Assembly: GCA_965227805.1 (NCBI GenBank)
Contig: CBDDGJ010000003.1
Span: 1,364,001-1,428,000 of the forward strand
From: CBDDGJ01 sp965227805
GTDB lineage: Bacteria > Pseudomonadota > Alphaproteobacteria > RS24
Reading direction: 5' to 3'
DNA: 64,000 nt
The notes under the pieces were generated by a model, which ran no database searches, was not told the origin of the DNA, and was given only the letters and a program-made list of their open reading frames with translations. Each line of letters opens with the position of its first letter. Position 1 is the first letter of the stretch. Below are positions 18,081 through 26,741 of the stretch, piece by piece. The position numbers and the translations under genes were made by a program.

Positions 18081-18551
18081 TTATCCACGCATATGCAATA
18101 TGCTGATCAAGGTAAATAGGCGCCTTGCGGTATCGTCATCCATATCTACCGTGTCGGCAAGTTTTTGGCGTAATAAGTCTGCCCCCTCATTATGCAGTGC
18201 CCGTCGGGAGGCATCAATGGTTTCGATTTGTTCAGGCGTTTGGCGCATGGCGTCATAATAGCTTTCGCAAATAAATAGATAATCTTTAATCAGACGACGA
18301 AATATGCTCAATGCGACGTGTAGATGAGCGATCTCGGTGTCATCTATGCGGCGAATGGTTATGATCAAATGCCGCCCGTCGGCGGATAAAAAAAGCCGAT
18401 AGGGTGCCGCTTCACCATTTTTCAAAATAAAGTGATTTTTTTGTAGAATATCTGCAATCGCAATTTGACGTTCATGCTCCATATCCACATTGCGTGCGAC
18501 CAAATTAGGGTCGGAAAACGCAATATGGGTGATATGCCGCATTTCAGTCAT
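18081..18551 (-). CDS. UPF0262 family protein
   Basis: A 156-residue cytoplasmic protein of unknown function. The pattern ITHIAFSDPNLVARNVDMEHERQ at the start, FLSADGRHLIITIR in the middle and the ending RRLFTLISILHMRG are hallmarks of UPF0262, a family largely confined to Alphaproteobacteria and found directly after hisD. Only 3 bases separate it from hisD, so it is in the murA-hisD operon. No enzymatic motif is visible. Confidence 0.9.
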   Translation of the reverse strand: MTEMRHITHIAFSDPNLVARNVDMEHERQIAIADILQKNHFILKNGEAAPYRLFLSADGRHLIITIRRIDDTEIAHLHVALSIFRRLIKDYLFICESYYDAMRQTPEQIETIDASRRALHNEGADLLRQKLADTVDMDDDTARRLFTLISILHMRG

Positions 18552-18554
18552 GCG

Positions 18555-19862
18555 TTAATCGCTTTCATTTAATCTAATGCGAATAGAACGGGCATGTGCA
18601 TCCAGCCCCTCACTATCTGCAAGCAAAGCGGCAGGCATACCAATGGTGCGCAGGCTTTGTGCGTCACAGGCAATAAGCGAGCTACGCTTCATAAAATTCA
18701 AAACCGATAAGCCTGACGCATAGCGTGCCGTGCGTGCTGTTGGCAAAACATGGTTCGGGCCAGCAATATAATCACCAATGGCTTCGGGGGTATGGCGTCC
18801 TAAAAACAAGGCGCCGCTATGGGTAATATGTTCGGCCATTTTATGTGGCTCTTCCACGGCTAATTCTGTATGCTCCGGCGCAAGCGTGTTCACAATATTA
18901 ACTGCATTTTTGCGTAACTCATCAAGCACGATAATCACGCCGAAATTTTCCCAACTTGTGCGCGCAATATCAGCGCGGGGTAGCTGGCCAAGCTGTCGGG
19001 CAATTTCTGTTTCAACCGCATCGGCAAATGCGTCATCATCACACACAAGTATCGATTGTGCCTGTTCATCATGTTCGGCCTGGCTTAGTAAATCAGCCGC
19101 AATCCAGGCCGGATCATTTTGTGCATCGGCGACCACTAAAATTTCCGAAGGGCCAGCCAGCATATCAATTCCCACTGTGCCGAACACCTGTTTTTTTGCT
19201 TCCGTCACATAAGCATTCCCAGGGCCAACAATCACATTTACCGGTGCTATGCTATGTGTGCCATAGGCCAAAGCAGCAATGGCTTGTGCGCCACCTATGC
19301 GGTAAATTTCATCCACACCTGCCCGTTTCGCTGCTGCTAAAACCAGAGGGTTAATTTCACCATAAGGTGTCGGCACACTCATAACAATGCGCTTTACACC
19401 GGCCACACGTGCGGGAATGGCATTCATCAATACAGATGATGGATAGCTTGCCTTGCCGCCGGGCACATATAAGCCGGCAGCATCTATCGGTGTCCATTTA
19501 TGGCCTATTCCTACCTGTGCAGCATCCGTGTAAAACATATCTTCGGGCTTTTGTGTTTCGTGATAGGCATAAATGCGTTGTGCTGCCAAATCCAATGCCT
19601 CACATAGCTTCACGTCACACTCTGCTTCTGCCGCATCAATTTCGGCTTGCGTAATGCGTAGCCTATCGGGTGTGAGTTTTTGGTGGTCAAATTTTTCGGT
19701 AAGCGCGATGAGACCGTCATCGCCTTTTGTGCGTATGGTGCTAATAATATCTTTTACATTAAGCTCAATATTATCTGCTTGCCCACGCGTAAGCTGTTTT
19801 ACACGCATGAGTTTTTCAGCAAAATCTGTGTCATAATTATTAAAGCGTATCATGCACGGCAT
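18555..19862 (-). CDS. hisD: Histidinol dehydrogenase
   Basis: Catalyses the last two oxidation steps of histidine synthesis (NAD- and zinc-dependent). The protein is 435 residues from the ATG at 19862, which has a GAGG nine bases ahead and overlaps the preceding stop only slightly; an ATG at 19880 is also possible. Signature segments are GLYVPGGKASYPSSVLMN, VGPGNAYVTEAKKQV, LAGPSEILVVAD and DLLSQAEHDEQAQ, with His residues of the zinc site in AEHDE and in PEHTELAVEEP. It is isolated from other his genes, as usual in Alphaproteobacteria. Confidence 0.97.
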   Translation of the reverse strand: MPCMIRFNNYDTDFAEKLMRVKQLTRGQADNIELNVKDIISTIRTKGDDGLIALTEKFDHQKLTPDRLRITQAEIDAAEAECDVKLCEALDLAAQRIYAYHETQKPEDMFYTDAAQVGIGHKWTPIDAAGLYVPGGKASYPSSVLMNAIPARVAGVKRIVMSVPTPYGEINPLVLAAAKRAGVDEIYRIGGAQAIAALAYGTHSIAPVNVIVGPGNAYVTEAKKQVFGTVGIDMLAGPSEILVVADAQNDPAWIAADLLSQAEHDEQAQSILVCDDDAFADAVETEIARQLGQLPRADIARTSWENFGVIIVLDELRKNAVNIVNTLAPEHTELAVEEPHKMAEHITHSGALFLGRHTPEAIGDYIAGPNHVLPTARTARYASGLSVLNFMKRSSLIACDAQSLRTIGMPAALLADSEGLDAHARSIRIRLNESD

Positions 19863-19863
19863 T

Positions 19864-20277
19864 TTAGCGTTCCTCTTCATGGCGCGGTATATGTTGTGCC
19901 TGCCAGGATTCCCCTATATCTTCCAATATGATATGACAATAATCAAGCTCTAATTCTATTTCACCTTTGCCGGAAAAAATAAGCCTTAGCCTTTGTGTTG
20001 CGGCATCATAATACAGGGATAAAAGGGATATAAAGTCTTTTTTATGTGAGAGATTTAATCCTCTAAAGCGTGCCGCGCATATAGCTTCAATGCGTAATGC
20101 ACTGCGTATGCGTTGTTTATTTTCCTTCTCCCACATAAAGCGAGACAATAATAGAATAAACCGATTTTGCTCTTTTTGATAAGTGATGTCGTCGATTTGC
20201 ACGATCGCATCTTGCGCATAAGCGGAGATAATATCTATATCAGCTTTATCACGTGCCAGAAGTTTCACCGTGTTCAT
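19864..20277 (-). CDS. DUF2948 family protein
   Basis: A 137-residue protein of unknown function found between murA and hisD in Alphaproteobacteria. The start ATG at 20277 shares an ATGA overlap with the murA stop, the usual sign of coupled translation; longer starts inside murA (20310) are unlikely. The text VKLLARDKADIDIISAYAQD and a KEQNRFILLLSRFMWE strand fit the family, which looks like a small alpha/beta domain. No catalytic motif is seen. Confidence 0.88.
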   Translation of the reverse strand: MNTVKLLARDKADIDIISAYAQDAIVQIDDITYQKEQNRFILLLSRFMWEKENKQRIRSALRIEAICAARFRGLNLSHKKDFISLLSLYYDAATQRLRLIFSGKGEIELELDYCHIILEDIGESWQAQHIPRHEEER

Positions 20278-21536
20278 GGTGTTGTCTCGCGCCATATTGT
20301 CGCTCCACATGCGGATAGTTTTTCTTCAAGTTTTTCATAGCCGCGATCCAGATGATAAATATCGCTAATCACGGTTGTGCCTTTGGCGCGCAAGCCGGCA
20401 ATGGCCAGGGTTACGGATGCCCGTAAATCTGTAGCTCTTACTTGTGCGCCGCGCAATTCCGGCACACCAGTGATAAGCGCAGTATCGCCATCTAAACGAA
20501 TGCGTGCCCCCAGCCGCGCGAGTTCCTGCACATGCATAAACCGATTTTCAAAAATGGTTTCCTGTATGCGGCTTGTGCCATCGGCATAGCACATAAGCCC
20601 CATAAAAGGTGCTTGCAAATCAGTGGCAAAGCCGGGATAGGGGGCGGTGATAATATCACATGGCAAGGGGCGCTCTAGCGTATTGGCAACACATATGCCG
20701 TTTTTGTTTTCGCTAAGTTTCACGCCAGCCTCTTGCATTGCTGGCAGCAATGCGCCCAATTCAGCAAACGTAATGCCGGTAAGCGTTGCCTTGCCACATG
20801 TTGCTGCAATAGCCAGTGCATAAGCGCCGGCTTCAATACGGTCAGGGATGACACGATGGCGCGCACCAGATAATTTGTCCACGCCAGTGACTTCGATTTT
20901 ACGTGTGCCAAGCCCTGTTATTTTCGCGCCCATTTTAATGAGACAGTCTCCCAGATTTATGATTTCAGGTTCCATGGCCGCATTGGTAATGGTTGTTACC
21001 CCTTCGGCCAGGCTTGCTGTCATAAGCAAAACATGGGTTACACCGACCGAAACCAGAGGTAAGTCAATGCGTGTGCCTTTTAAGCCATGCGGTGCATGTG
21101 CAATAATATAGCCCTTATCAACCGAAATATCTGTGCCCAAGGCGCGTAAACTTTTCAAATATAAATCAACCGTGCGCGCACCAATGGCGTCTCCGCCGGG
21201 CAATGATACACGCGCTTGTCCGCAACGTGCCAAGAGAGGGCCGATAACCCAAAAACTTGCCCGCATTTTCGATACCAATTCATAAGATGCCGTTACATTA
21301 CGAATGTGTGATGCGCGCATGGTTAAGTGGGATCCCACCATATCCACCGTTGCACCAATATCGCGCAATAAGTCCATGAGCGTTGATGTATCAGTTAGGC
21401 GTGGTGCATTCTCAAAATGCAAGACCTCATCGGTTAATAAGCCGGCCACCATAAGTGGCAAAAGCGCGTTTTTTGCACCACTAATTGGAATTTCACCGGT
21501 AAGCTGTGCGCCACCTTCTATAATAATACGTTCCAT
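20274..21536 (-). CDS. murA: UDP-N-acetylglucosamine 1-carboxyvinyltransferase, Cys-to-Asp form
   Basis: First committed enzyme of peptidoglycan synthesis, transferring enolpyruvate from PEP to UDP-GlcNAc; cytoplasmic, 420 residues. ISGAKNALLPLMVAGLLT at the N-terminus and DLRASVTLAIAGLRAKGTT near the C-terminus are standard. The flexible loop reads SLPGGDAIGARTVDLY: the catalytic Cys (E. coli Cys115) is Asp116 here (GAC at 21191-21189). Asp at this place keeps activity but prevents alkylation by fosfomycin, as known from Mycobacterium and Chlamydia. The gene overlaps the small upstream gene (TAATG) and the downstream DUF2948 gene (ATGA). Confidence 0.97.
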   Translation of the reverse strand: MERIIIEGGAQLTGEIPISGAKNALLPLMVAGLLTDEVLHFENAPRLTDTSTLMDLLRDIGATVDMVGSHLTMRASHIRNVTASYELVSKMRASFWVIGPLLARCGQARVSLPGGDAIGARTVDLYLKSLRALGTDISVDKGYIIAHAPHGLKGTRIDLPLVSVGVTHVLLMTASLAEGVTTITNAAMEPEIINLGDCLIKMGAKITGLGTRKIEVTGVDKLSGARHRVIPDRIEAGAYALAIAATCGKATLTGITFAELGALLPAMQEAGVKLSENKNGICVANTLERPLPCDIITAPYPGFATDLQAPFMGLMCYADGTSRIQETIFENRFMHVQELARLGARIRLDGDTALITGVPELRGAQVRATDLRASVTLAIAGLRAKGTTVISDIYHLDRGYEKLEEKLSACGATIWRETTP

Positions 21537-21655
21537 TACGGGGCTTTCTTTGTATTGGTTTTGCGTTTAGCGGCTTTGCGCTTTTGTAAATTGGCACGTA
21601 ATGCCTGTTTCAGGCGGTTGGTTTTCTCTTGCGATTTAACTTTTTTTGTAACCAT
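21536..21655 (-). CDS. Small basic protein ahead of murA
   Basis: A 39-residue, very basic peptide (MVTKKVKSQEKTNRLKQALR, then a central ANLQKRKAAKRK). Its TAA stop overlaps the murA ATG as TAATG, so translation is coupled. Short basic frames with the pattern ALRANLxxRK occur just upstream of murA in other Alphaproteobacteria (recalled, not checked). The length, Lys/Arg richness and lack of hydrophobic core suggest a nucleic-acid or ribosome-binding peptide, but no function is known. Confidence 0.65.
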   Translation of the reverse strand: MVTKKVKSQEKTNRLKQALRANLQKRKAAKRKTNTKKAP

Positions 21656-21777
21656 AAAAGTGGATTTACCCTATATTGTTACATCTATAAAGTCTTTTAT
21701 AGGGGGTATGATCTTAAAAATCGGCTTGCAAGAGAGTAAGCACTGTGGCATTTACCAATGCGTGTAATAGCAAATAT

Positions 21778-21852
21778 GCTGCCGTAGCTCAGGGGTAGAG
21801 CACTCCCTTGGTAAGGGAGAGGCCGAGAGTTCAATTCTCTCCGGCAGCACCA
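21778..21852 (+). tRNA. tRNA-Thr (GGT)
   Basis: 75 nt with encoded CCA. Acceptor GCTGCCG pairs with CGGCAGC; anticodon stem CTCCC/GGGAG encloses TTGGTAA, giving GGT. T-arm GAGTTCAATTCTC. Confidence 0.97.
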
Positions 21853-21917
21853 TTTTAGCCTTGCTATCTGGGTTAAATATGTTCATTATACATATATGTT
21901 CGCGTAAAGGAGTTGTG

Positions 21918-22358
21918 ATGATGCGTAATGTGAAATATGGTGTGTTCTTTATACTGGCTTTAGGTTTAAGCGCATGTTCTATGCCGCAATATGAAAGCCG
22001 CTTTGTGCCCATAAAAGGATTTGATAAGCCGGAACCTTATAAGGCCTCGGAAAAATTTTGCTATGAATATGCCACCACAACAGCGACACGTTTATCAAGC
22101 GCCGCACAACCCCATGGCGGACGACATGGCAGCGGACAAGTCAATATAACTGATTCAGCAGTGGTTTATGATATTTCGCGCGATGAAGTGACCTTTAACA
22201 CAGATGATTTTGACCAAAAACTGGAAAGCTGCATGGAATCTAAAGGCTACCAGCTGGTTGAACGGTGCGTAAAAAATTGCACAGCAACAAGCGATGATGA
22301 ACAAGAGATTTCTGTGAAATCTGCAACACCGCCTGCAAAAGAAACCAAGCAGGATTAA
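21918..22358 (+). CDS. Small lipoprotein of unknown function
   Basis: A 146-residue predicted lipoprotein. From the ATG at 21918 (AGGAG 5 bases ahead; a second ATG follows directly) the N-terminus reads MMRNVKYGVFFILALGLSAC, a lipoprotein signal with lipobox LSAC. The mature part has two pairs of cysteines (FCYEYA, SCMESKGY, RCVKNC), and VDEVTF-type strands; the phrase ESCMESKGY is frequent in small Gram-negative lipoproteins in which a short Cys-containing helix ends in MxxKGY. It ends with a polar, Pro/Lys-rich tail. It lies just after tRNA-Thr. Envelope location is likely; the role is unknown. Confidence 0.75.
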   Translation: MMRNVKYGVFFILALGLSACSMPQYESRFVPIKGFDKPEPYKASEKFCYEYATTTATRLSSAAQPHGGRHGSGQVNITDSAVVYDISRDEVTFNTDDFDQKLESCMESKGYQLVERCVKNCTATSDDEQEISVKSATPPAKETKQD

Positions 22359-22473
22359 GTTTTACACCACGTTATAAACAAGCATCTTTGTGTAAATCGT
22401 TTTATAAGTAACCCTTCTCAAAACATGGGGATATGGGCCATGTGTCATCTAGCGTATAGACACGATTTTGCAT

Positions 22474-22863
22474 TTATTTTGCCCGTCCCTTTATTTTTTC
22501 AAAGGTGCGAAACCCCCCAAGCCCTAAAAGGGCATAAAGCAGCGTCATAAGACTATCATAATCCAAGGCGGGTAAATCCGTTATCGTAAAGGCCCAGATT
22601 GCAAAATCCCGAATAATATAGGCATAGGCCAGGGTTAGACCACATACCCAGCCGATGAAAGGCCGCCACCCGGCCACCCAAATGCTCCGATGCCCGGCTT
22701 CGATTTTATTGATTTCTGTCTGTATAAGCTGCGGTTGCTGGCTGATGCGTGCTAATATGGCTTTTTTGTCGAGCTTTTCTTCATCTGATGTGAAAAGATT
22801 ATCCAGCATTGTGCCTAAAGCGGTGATGGGTTGGGTAGCCGTGGGTAGAATTTTATCCAGCAT
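22474..22863 (-). CDS. Three-TM holin of the gene-transfer-agent type
   Basis: A 129-residue membrane protein. Residues 60-95 include HRSIWVAGWRPFIGWVCG followed by LTLAYAYIIRDFAIWAF, and residues 104-121 include LMTLLYALLGLGGFRTFEK. This is the pattern of the three-TM holin family named for gene-transfer-agent release (GTA_holin_3TM), where GWRPFIGW and LLGLGGxRTxEK are the conserved parts. The first 55 residues are cytoplasmic and helical. Such holins make membrane lesions to free phage-like particles. No endolysin or capsid gene is next to it; the neighbours are a lipoprotein gene and a P450. Confidence 0.8.
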   Translation of the reverse strand: MLDKILPTATQPITALGTMLDNLFTSDEEKLDKKAILARISQQPQLIQTEINKIEAGHRSIWVAGWRPFIGWVCGLTLAYAYIIRDFAIWAFTITDLPALDYDSLMTLLYALLGLGGFRTFEKIKGRAK

Positions 22864-22933
22864 TTATGTCTCCTATCTCTGATAGGACAGAGCATAAGCG
22901 CATTTTCATATGCGGGGATAAAGTAAGTGGCGT

Positions 22934-24265
22934 TTATTTTGTGCCTAAATCAACTTCCAAATGCGAAATGGCATGCACAAGGCTATTGGGCGCATATTTC
23001 GCTTTGCCTGTCCATTTAATATTGGGAAAGCGGTCGAGTATACGCTCATAGGCGGTTTTAAGCTGCATGATAGCGGTGCGCTGCCCAAGGCAGACATGCG
23101 GGCCCGTGCCAAAAGCCAAATGCTCGCTTGCATTATTACGGAAAATATCCATTCTCTCCGGATCATGAAACACATCCGGATCACGATTGGCGCCGGCATA
23201 CCACATAGATACTTTTTCGCCTTTCGCCATTTTTTGTCCCGAAAGTTCGGCATCTTCCTTCAAAACGCGCCGCATATACATAACGGGTGATACCAGACGC
23301 AAAGCCTCGGGCACCATTTTTTCAACCAAAGATAAATCTTTTACGATGAGGTCTTTTTGGTCGGGAAATTGAGTGAGCAATTTCATTGTGCCGCTTAGGG
23401 AATTACGCGTTGTATCATTGCCCGCAAAAATAATCAGCAACCATGACCCGTCAAGATATTGCTGTGTCATCGGCGCGCCGTCAACCTCGGTTGTGGCGAT
23501 GATGGTTAAGAGATCATCACGCGGATTTTTACGGCGGTCTGCCAATACTTTTTCACCATAACGGAACATTTGTCGTATATTCCAGATAAATTTGAGCACG
23601 AAAAGCGGGCTTAAATTCTGGTCTGGATTGGTGACAATATATTGTGCGTTTTCCAGATAATGCATCCAGCGAATAATTTTGGGGCGGTCTTTTTCATCCA
23701 CCCCCAGCATTTCGCATAATGTAAACATCGGCAGCTGCTCAGAGAACATGGGCACCATATCCACAATCGGGCCTTGTTCTTCCATTTTGTCCAATAGCTG
23801 GTCAACTTTCTTTTCTACTTTCTTTTGCAGTTTGGCGATATAATCAGGCGTGAAAAACGGGCGATGCGCCATACGCAAGGGAATGTGATAAGGCTGGTCA
23901 AGATTGATAAGGCTGTTTAGGGTGGCCGCGCTTAGGCGTTTTGGCCCTTTCAGCTCGGCATCATAGCCGAGCAAAATACCGCCTTCTTGTGAGGAAAATA
24001 TTTTCGGGTTTTGGTCGCAATATTTAATGTCTTCATACCGCGTCAGCGTCCAGCATCCGGCAACACGATCGCGCACAGTCTCGGGCGAGTCGTGCCAGGC
24101 AACGGGTGCTTGCTCCCGCAATTTGTTGAAGTAATCATAGGGCTGTCCTTGTGTGAAGCCCATAACGTCGAATATATCAAAATCTTTGGGCGTTTCATAA
24201 ATCGGGTCATATTTGGGTTTATAATAGCCCGGTTCGCGTTGAATGACATCTGATAATGCGTCCAT
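22934..24265 (-). CDS. Cytochrome P450
   Basis: A 443-residue soluble P450 monooxygenase. The I-helix oxygen-activating motif AGNDTTRNS, the K-helix ExxR (EALRLVSP), and the heme-thiolate loop FGTGPHVCLGQRTA are all present. The length and the N-terminal YDYFNKLREQAPVAWH resemble bacterial class I P450s of the steroid/terpenoid-hydroxylating type (CYP125/142 relatives), but the family cannot be fixed by eye. Electrons must come from a ferredoxin and reductase encoded elsewhere. A thiolase lies upstream in the same direction, but a hairpin terminator separates the two. Confidence 0.93.
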   Translation of the reverse strand: MDALSDVIQREPGYYKPKYDPIYETPKDFDIFDVMGFTQGQPYDYFNKLREQAPVAWHDSPETVRDRVAGCWTLTRYEDIKYCDQNPKIFSSQEGGILLGYDAELKGPKRLSAATLNSLINLDQPYHIPLRMAHRPFFTPDYIAKLQKKVEKKVDQLLDKMEEQGPIVDMVPMFSEQLPMFTLCEMLGVDEKDRPKIIRWMHYLENAQYIVTNPDQNLSPLFVLKFIWNIRQMFRYGEKVLADRRKNPRDDLLTIIATTEVDGAPMTQQYLDGSWLLIIFAGNDTTRNSLSGTMKLLTQFPDQKDLIVKDLSLVEKMVPEALRLVSPVMYMRRVLKEDAELSGQKMAKGEKVSMWYAGANRDPDVFHDPERMDIFRNNASEHLAFGTGPHVCLGQRTAIMQLKTAYERILDRFPNIKWTGKAKYAPNSLVHAISHLEVDLGTK

Positions 24266-24294
24266 GGTTAGCTTCCTTATATATAGAATAAAAT

Positions 24295-24320
24295 GGGGTA
24301 AGGCGTGTTTACCTTACCCC
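24295..24320 (-). terminator. Terminator between thiolase and P450 genes
   Basis: GGGGTAAGG and CCTTACCCC form a perfect 9-bp stem with an 8-nt loop; on the minus strand a T-rich ATTTTATTC follows. It would end the thiolase transcript. Confidence 0.75.
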
Positions 24321-24326
24321 GTTTCA

Positions 24327-25514
24327 TTAAGCGACTTCGAATAAGCCGGCAGCACCCATGCCGCCGCCAATACACATTGTGACGACAACATTTTTGGCAT
24401 TGCGGCGTTTCCCTTCCATCAGCGCGTGGCCTACAAGGCGTGCCCCCGTCATGCCGAAAGGGTGTCCGATGGCGATTGAACCGCCATTGACATTATATTT
24501 CTCATTATCAATGCCCAAACGGTCACGCGAATAAAGGGCTTGGCTGGCAAAGGCTTCATTAAGCTCCCATAGGTCAATATCATCAACGCTAATCCCATGG
24601 CGTTCCAACAGGCGTGGCACAGCAAATACGGGGCCGATACCCATTTCATCTGGTTCGCAACCGGCAACGGCAAAGCCTTTGAAAATGCCCAGAGGTTCTA
24701 CGCCACGGCGTTCGGCTTCTTTGCCTTCCATCACCACAACGGCAGCGGCACCATCGGAAAGCTGCGAGGCATTGCCTGCGGTGATATAATTGCCTTCACC
24801 GCGCACAGGCTGCAAGCTGCTTAACCCCTCCAGCGTGGTTTGCGGGCGGTTACATTCATCACGATCAACCGTGTAATCGACAATGCTTTCTTCACCGGTT
24901 TCTTTATTTACCATTTTCATTTTTGTTTGCATGGGCACGATTTCATCGGCGAACAAACCGGCTTCTTGTGCTGCGGCCATACGTTGTTGGCTTTGCAGGG
25001 AATATTCGTCTTGTGCTTCGCGCGATACATTATAGCGTTCGGCAACAATATCTGCCGTTTCGATCATGGGCATCCAAAGGGCAGGGAAGGTTTCCTGCAA
25101 TTTTTCTTCGAAAATATGATTTGTATTCATGCCTTGCATAGACACCATTGAGATTGATTCCACACCTGCACCGATTGCAACGGGAACATTCTCATTCAGC
25201 ACGCGCCCTGCGGCCATGGCGATGGTTTGCAAGCCCGATGAGCAAAAGCGGTTTACGGTAACGCCTGATGTGGTGACCGGACAACCTGCCCATAAGGCGG
25301 CCATGCGCCCGATATTATTACCGGTTGCGCCTTCGGGGTTGCCACAGCCCATAATCACGTCTTCGATTTCGCCCGGGTCAACCTTGGCGCGTTCGATAGC
25401 ATGTTTTATAGCATGTCCGCCCATTGCGGCACCATGTGTCATGTTAAAGCCGCCGCGTCCTGATTTTGCCAATCCGGTGCGCGCGCTTGAAACGATTACA
25501 GCTTCTCTTGTCAT
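24327..25514 (-). CDS. Acetyl-CoA acyltransferase (thiolase)
   Basis: A 395-residue thiolase of the FadA/AtoB fold, breaking or forming 3-ketoacyl-CoA. The nucleophilic Cys is in NRFCSSGLQTIA, the His of GHP is in GGSIAIGHPFGMTGAR, and the second catalytic Cys is in VVTMCIGGGMGAAGLFE. The length and these motifs fit a degradative thiolase rather than the SCP2 type. With the adjacent P450 and other CoA enzymes it suggests beta-oxidation of a lipophilic substrate, but no fadB partner lies next to it. Confidence 0.94.
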   Translation of the reverse strand: MTREAVIVSSARTGLAKSGRGGFNMTHGAAMGGHAIKHAIERAKVDPGEIEDVIMGCGNPEGATGNNIGRMAALWAGCPVTTSGVTVNRFCSSGLQTIAMAAGRVLNENVPVAIGAGVESISMVSMQGMNTNHIFEEKLQETFPALWMPMIETADIVAERYNVSREAQDEYSLQSQQRMAAAQEAGLFADEIVPMQTKMKMVNKETGEESIVDYTVDRDECNRPQTTLEGLSSLQPVRGEGNYITAGNASQLSDGAAAVVVMEGKEAERRGVEPLGIFKGFAVAGCEPDEMGIGPVFAVPRLLERHGISVDDIDLWELNEAFASQALYSRDRLGIDNEKYNVNGGSIAIGHPFGMTGARLVGHALMEGKRRNAKNVVVTMCIGGGMGAAGLFEVA

Positions 25515-25839
25515 AAATAATCTCCCTTCATATAAGTGTTAGATAAGATGGGCGTAACATGCGATAGAATGGCACAAATTTCAATAGAAAATAGTTCGAT
25601 TTTATATATAAGAGCGTATTATACCGAATATCCGGCGCTAACATGAATGGAAACACTAAAAATGAGGGTGTTTATGGGGCGATTCATAGAGTTTAATGGG
25701 TGATTTTGTATATAGAGCACGATTTTTTACTTGACAACTAATTCTAGGCATACAAATAATATCAGCTGTTTCCGAAAAAATTCATCCTTGTTTTCAGTTT
25801 ATGATATAAAATAAGGGCGAATCGAAAAAACCTAAAGTT
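25515..25839. other. AT-rich intergenic region with a possible promoter
   Basis: No gene is seen in this stretch. TTGACA at 25731-25736 is followed after 18-20 bases by AATAAT/TAATAT, a possible promoter for the three-gene island on the plus strand, with a leader of roughly 80 bases. The composition becomes markedly A/T-richer here than in the thiolase gene. Confidence 0.35.
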
Positions 25840-26451
25840 ATGATGACGGGAGACGTTAATGATAGTAGAAACAGTGAGAGTCCGCCTGTGACAAATCCAA
25901 TTATGACAACCGAAGAATACACGCCGTCAGAATTTGATTTGTTGTCTTATGAACAAGAAGTCGGAAGATTGGCCGCCGAAAGACCTACTATGCGAGGAGC
26001 GGAAGGGCTTTATTTCAACTCTGGCCAATATCATGCAAAAATTGTTATAGAAAAATTACTCAATGTAGCGAAGGACAAAATATCCATTTTTTCTGCGGGG
26101 TTAAATAAAAAAGTATTTAGCCAAGATATATTTGACGTGGTTCTTAAGACTGTGAAGGCAGAAAATATTCGTATTGTTTTATCTGACCCTGAAGGTGAAG
26201 AAACAAATCAAGATCTCGTAGGATATCTGCAGGAAAAAGGAGTAGAAATTAAGACATTCCGTGAAATAGGAAATCATTTAATTACTGTTGATGGTGATTG
26301 TTTCCGTTTCGAAACAGATTTAGAAAAAATGATTGCATTCTACGGATTTGGTGATAAAGACTATACTGAAAATTTAGACTCTTCCTTTAATAAAATTTGG
26401 GCTGTAGCGGATTACATTTCTCCTAAAACTTCCAATCCCTCCGAAGCATAA
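25840..26451 (+). CDS. Unknown protein, possibly one half of a phospholipase-D-like fold
   Basis: A 203-residue protein without signal or membrane segment, AT-rich in codon use compared with neighbours. I do not recognise the family. Residues 60-160 read like one PLD-type half: AKDKISIFSAGLN, then a helix, then ENIRIVLSDPEGEE, LVGYLQEKGVEIKTFREI and NHLITVDGDCFRFE. In PLD-like proteins the corresponding strand is HxKxxVxDG; here His, Val, Asp and Gly line up but the catalytic Lys is absent, so it may be an inactive binding domain. The start ATG at 25840 lacks a strong Shine-Dalgarno; the Met at 25903 is an alternative. It heads a run of three frames. Confidence 0.6.
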   Translation: MMTGDVNDSRNSESPPVTNPIMTTEEYTPSEFDLLSYEQEVGRLAAERPTMRGAEGLYFNSGQYHAKIVIEKLLNVAKDKISIFSAGLNKKVFSQDIFDVVLKTVKAENIRIVLSDPEGEETNQDLVGYLQEKGVEIKTFREIGNHLITVDGDCFRFETDLEKMIAFYGFGDKDYTENLDSSFNKIWAVADYISPKTSNPSEA

Positions 26452-26474
26452 AATTAAATTGAGGGACGGAGAGA

Positions 26475-26684
26475 ATGAATGTTGCATCTAGCTTTATAAC
26501 TCTTTATGGTCTGGCAACGGCTATGAGTTTATCTTATTTGACGTTACCTGATTATCGTTACAGGAATCGGATAAAGCAGACTCTTCTAGCAGAGTTGAAG
26601 GAAGGCGTAGATAGTAAGGAGTTATCTTTCAAACTAGATTTAATTTCTCGCATGTATAAAGAGAGACGAGAGATAAAACATTAG
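26475..26684 (+). CDS. Small membrane protein of the accessory island
   Basis: A 69-residue frame with GGAG about 6 bases ahead of its ATG, 23 bases after the previous gene. The N-terminus (SSFITLYGLATAMSLSYLTL) is one membrane segment, followed by a charged helical part ending MYKERREIKH. It ends in TAG (26682-26684), and the next frame is in the same phase with no further stop between them, so this may be the 5' part of a longer interrupted or read-through gene of about 245 codons. Function unknown. Confidence 0.5.
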   Translation: MNVASSFITLYGLATAMSLSYLTLPDYRYRNRIKQTLLAELKEGVDSKELSFKLDLISRMYKERREIKH

Positions 26685-26741
26685 GGCGAAGAAAAACCTG
26701 TAATTGCGGATTGGTTAAGGTTTCTTGTAAAGGTCATTTCC

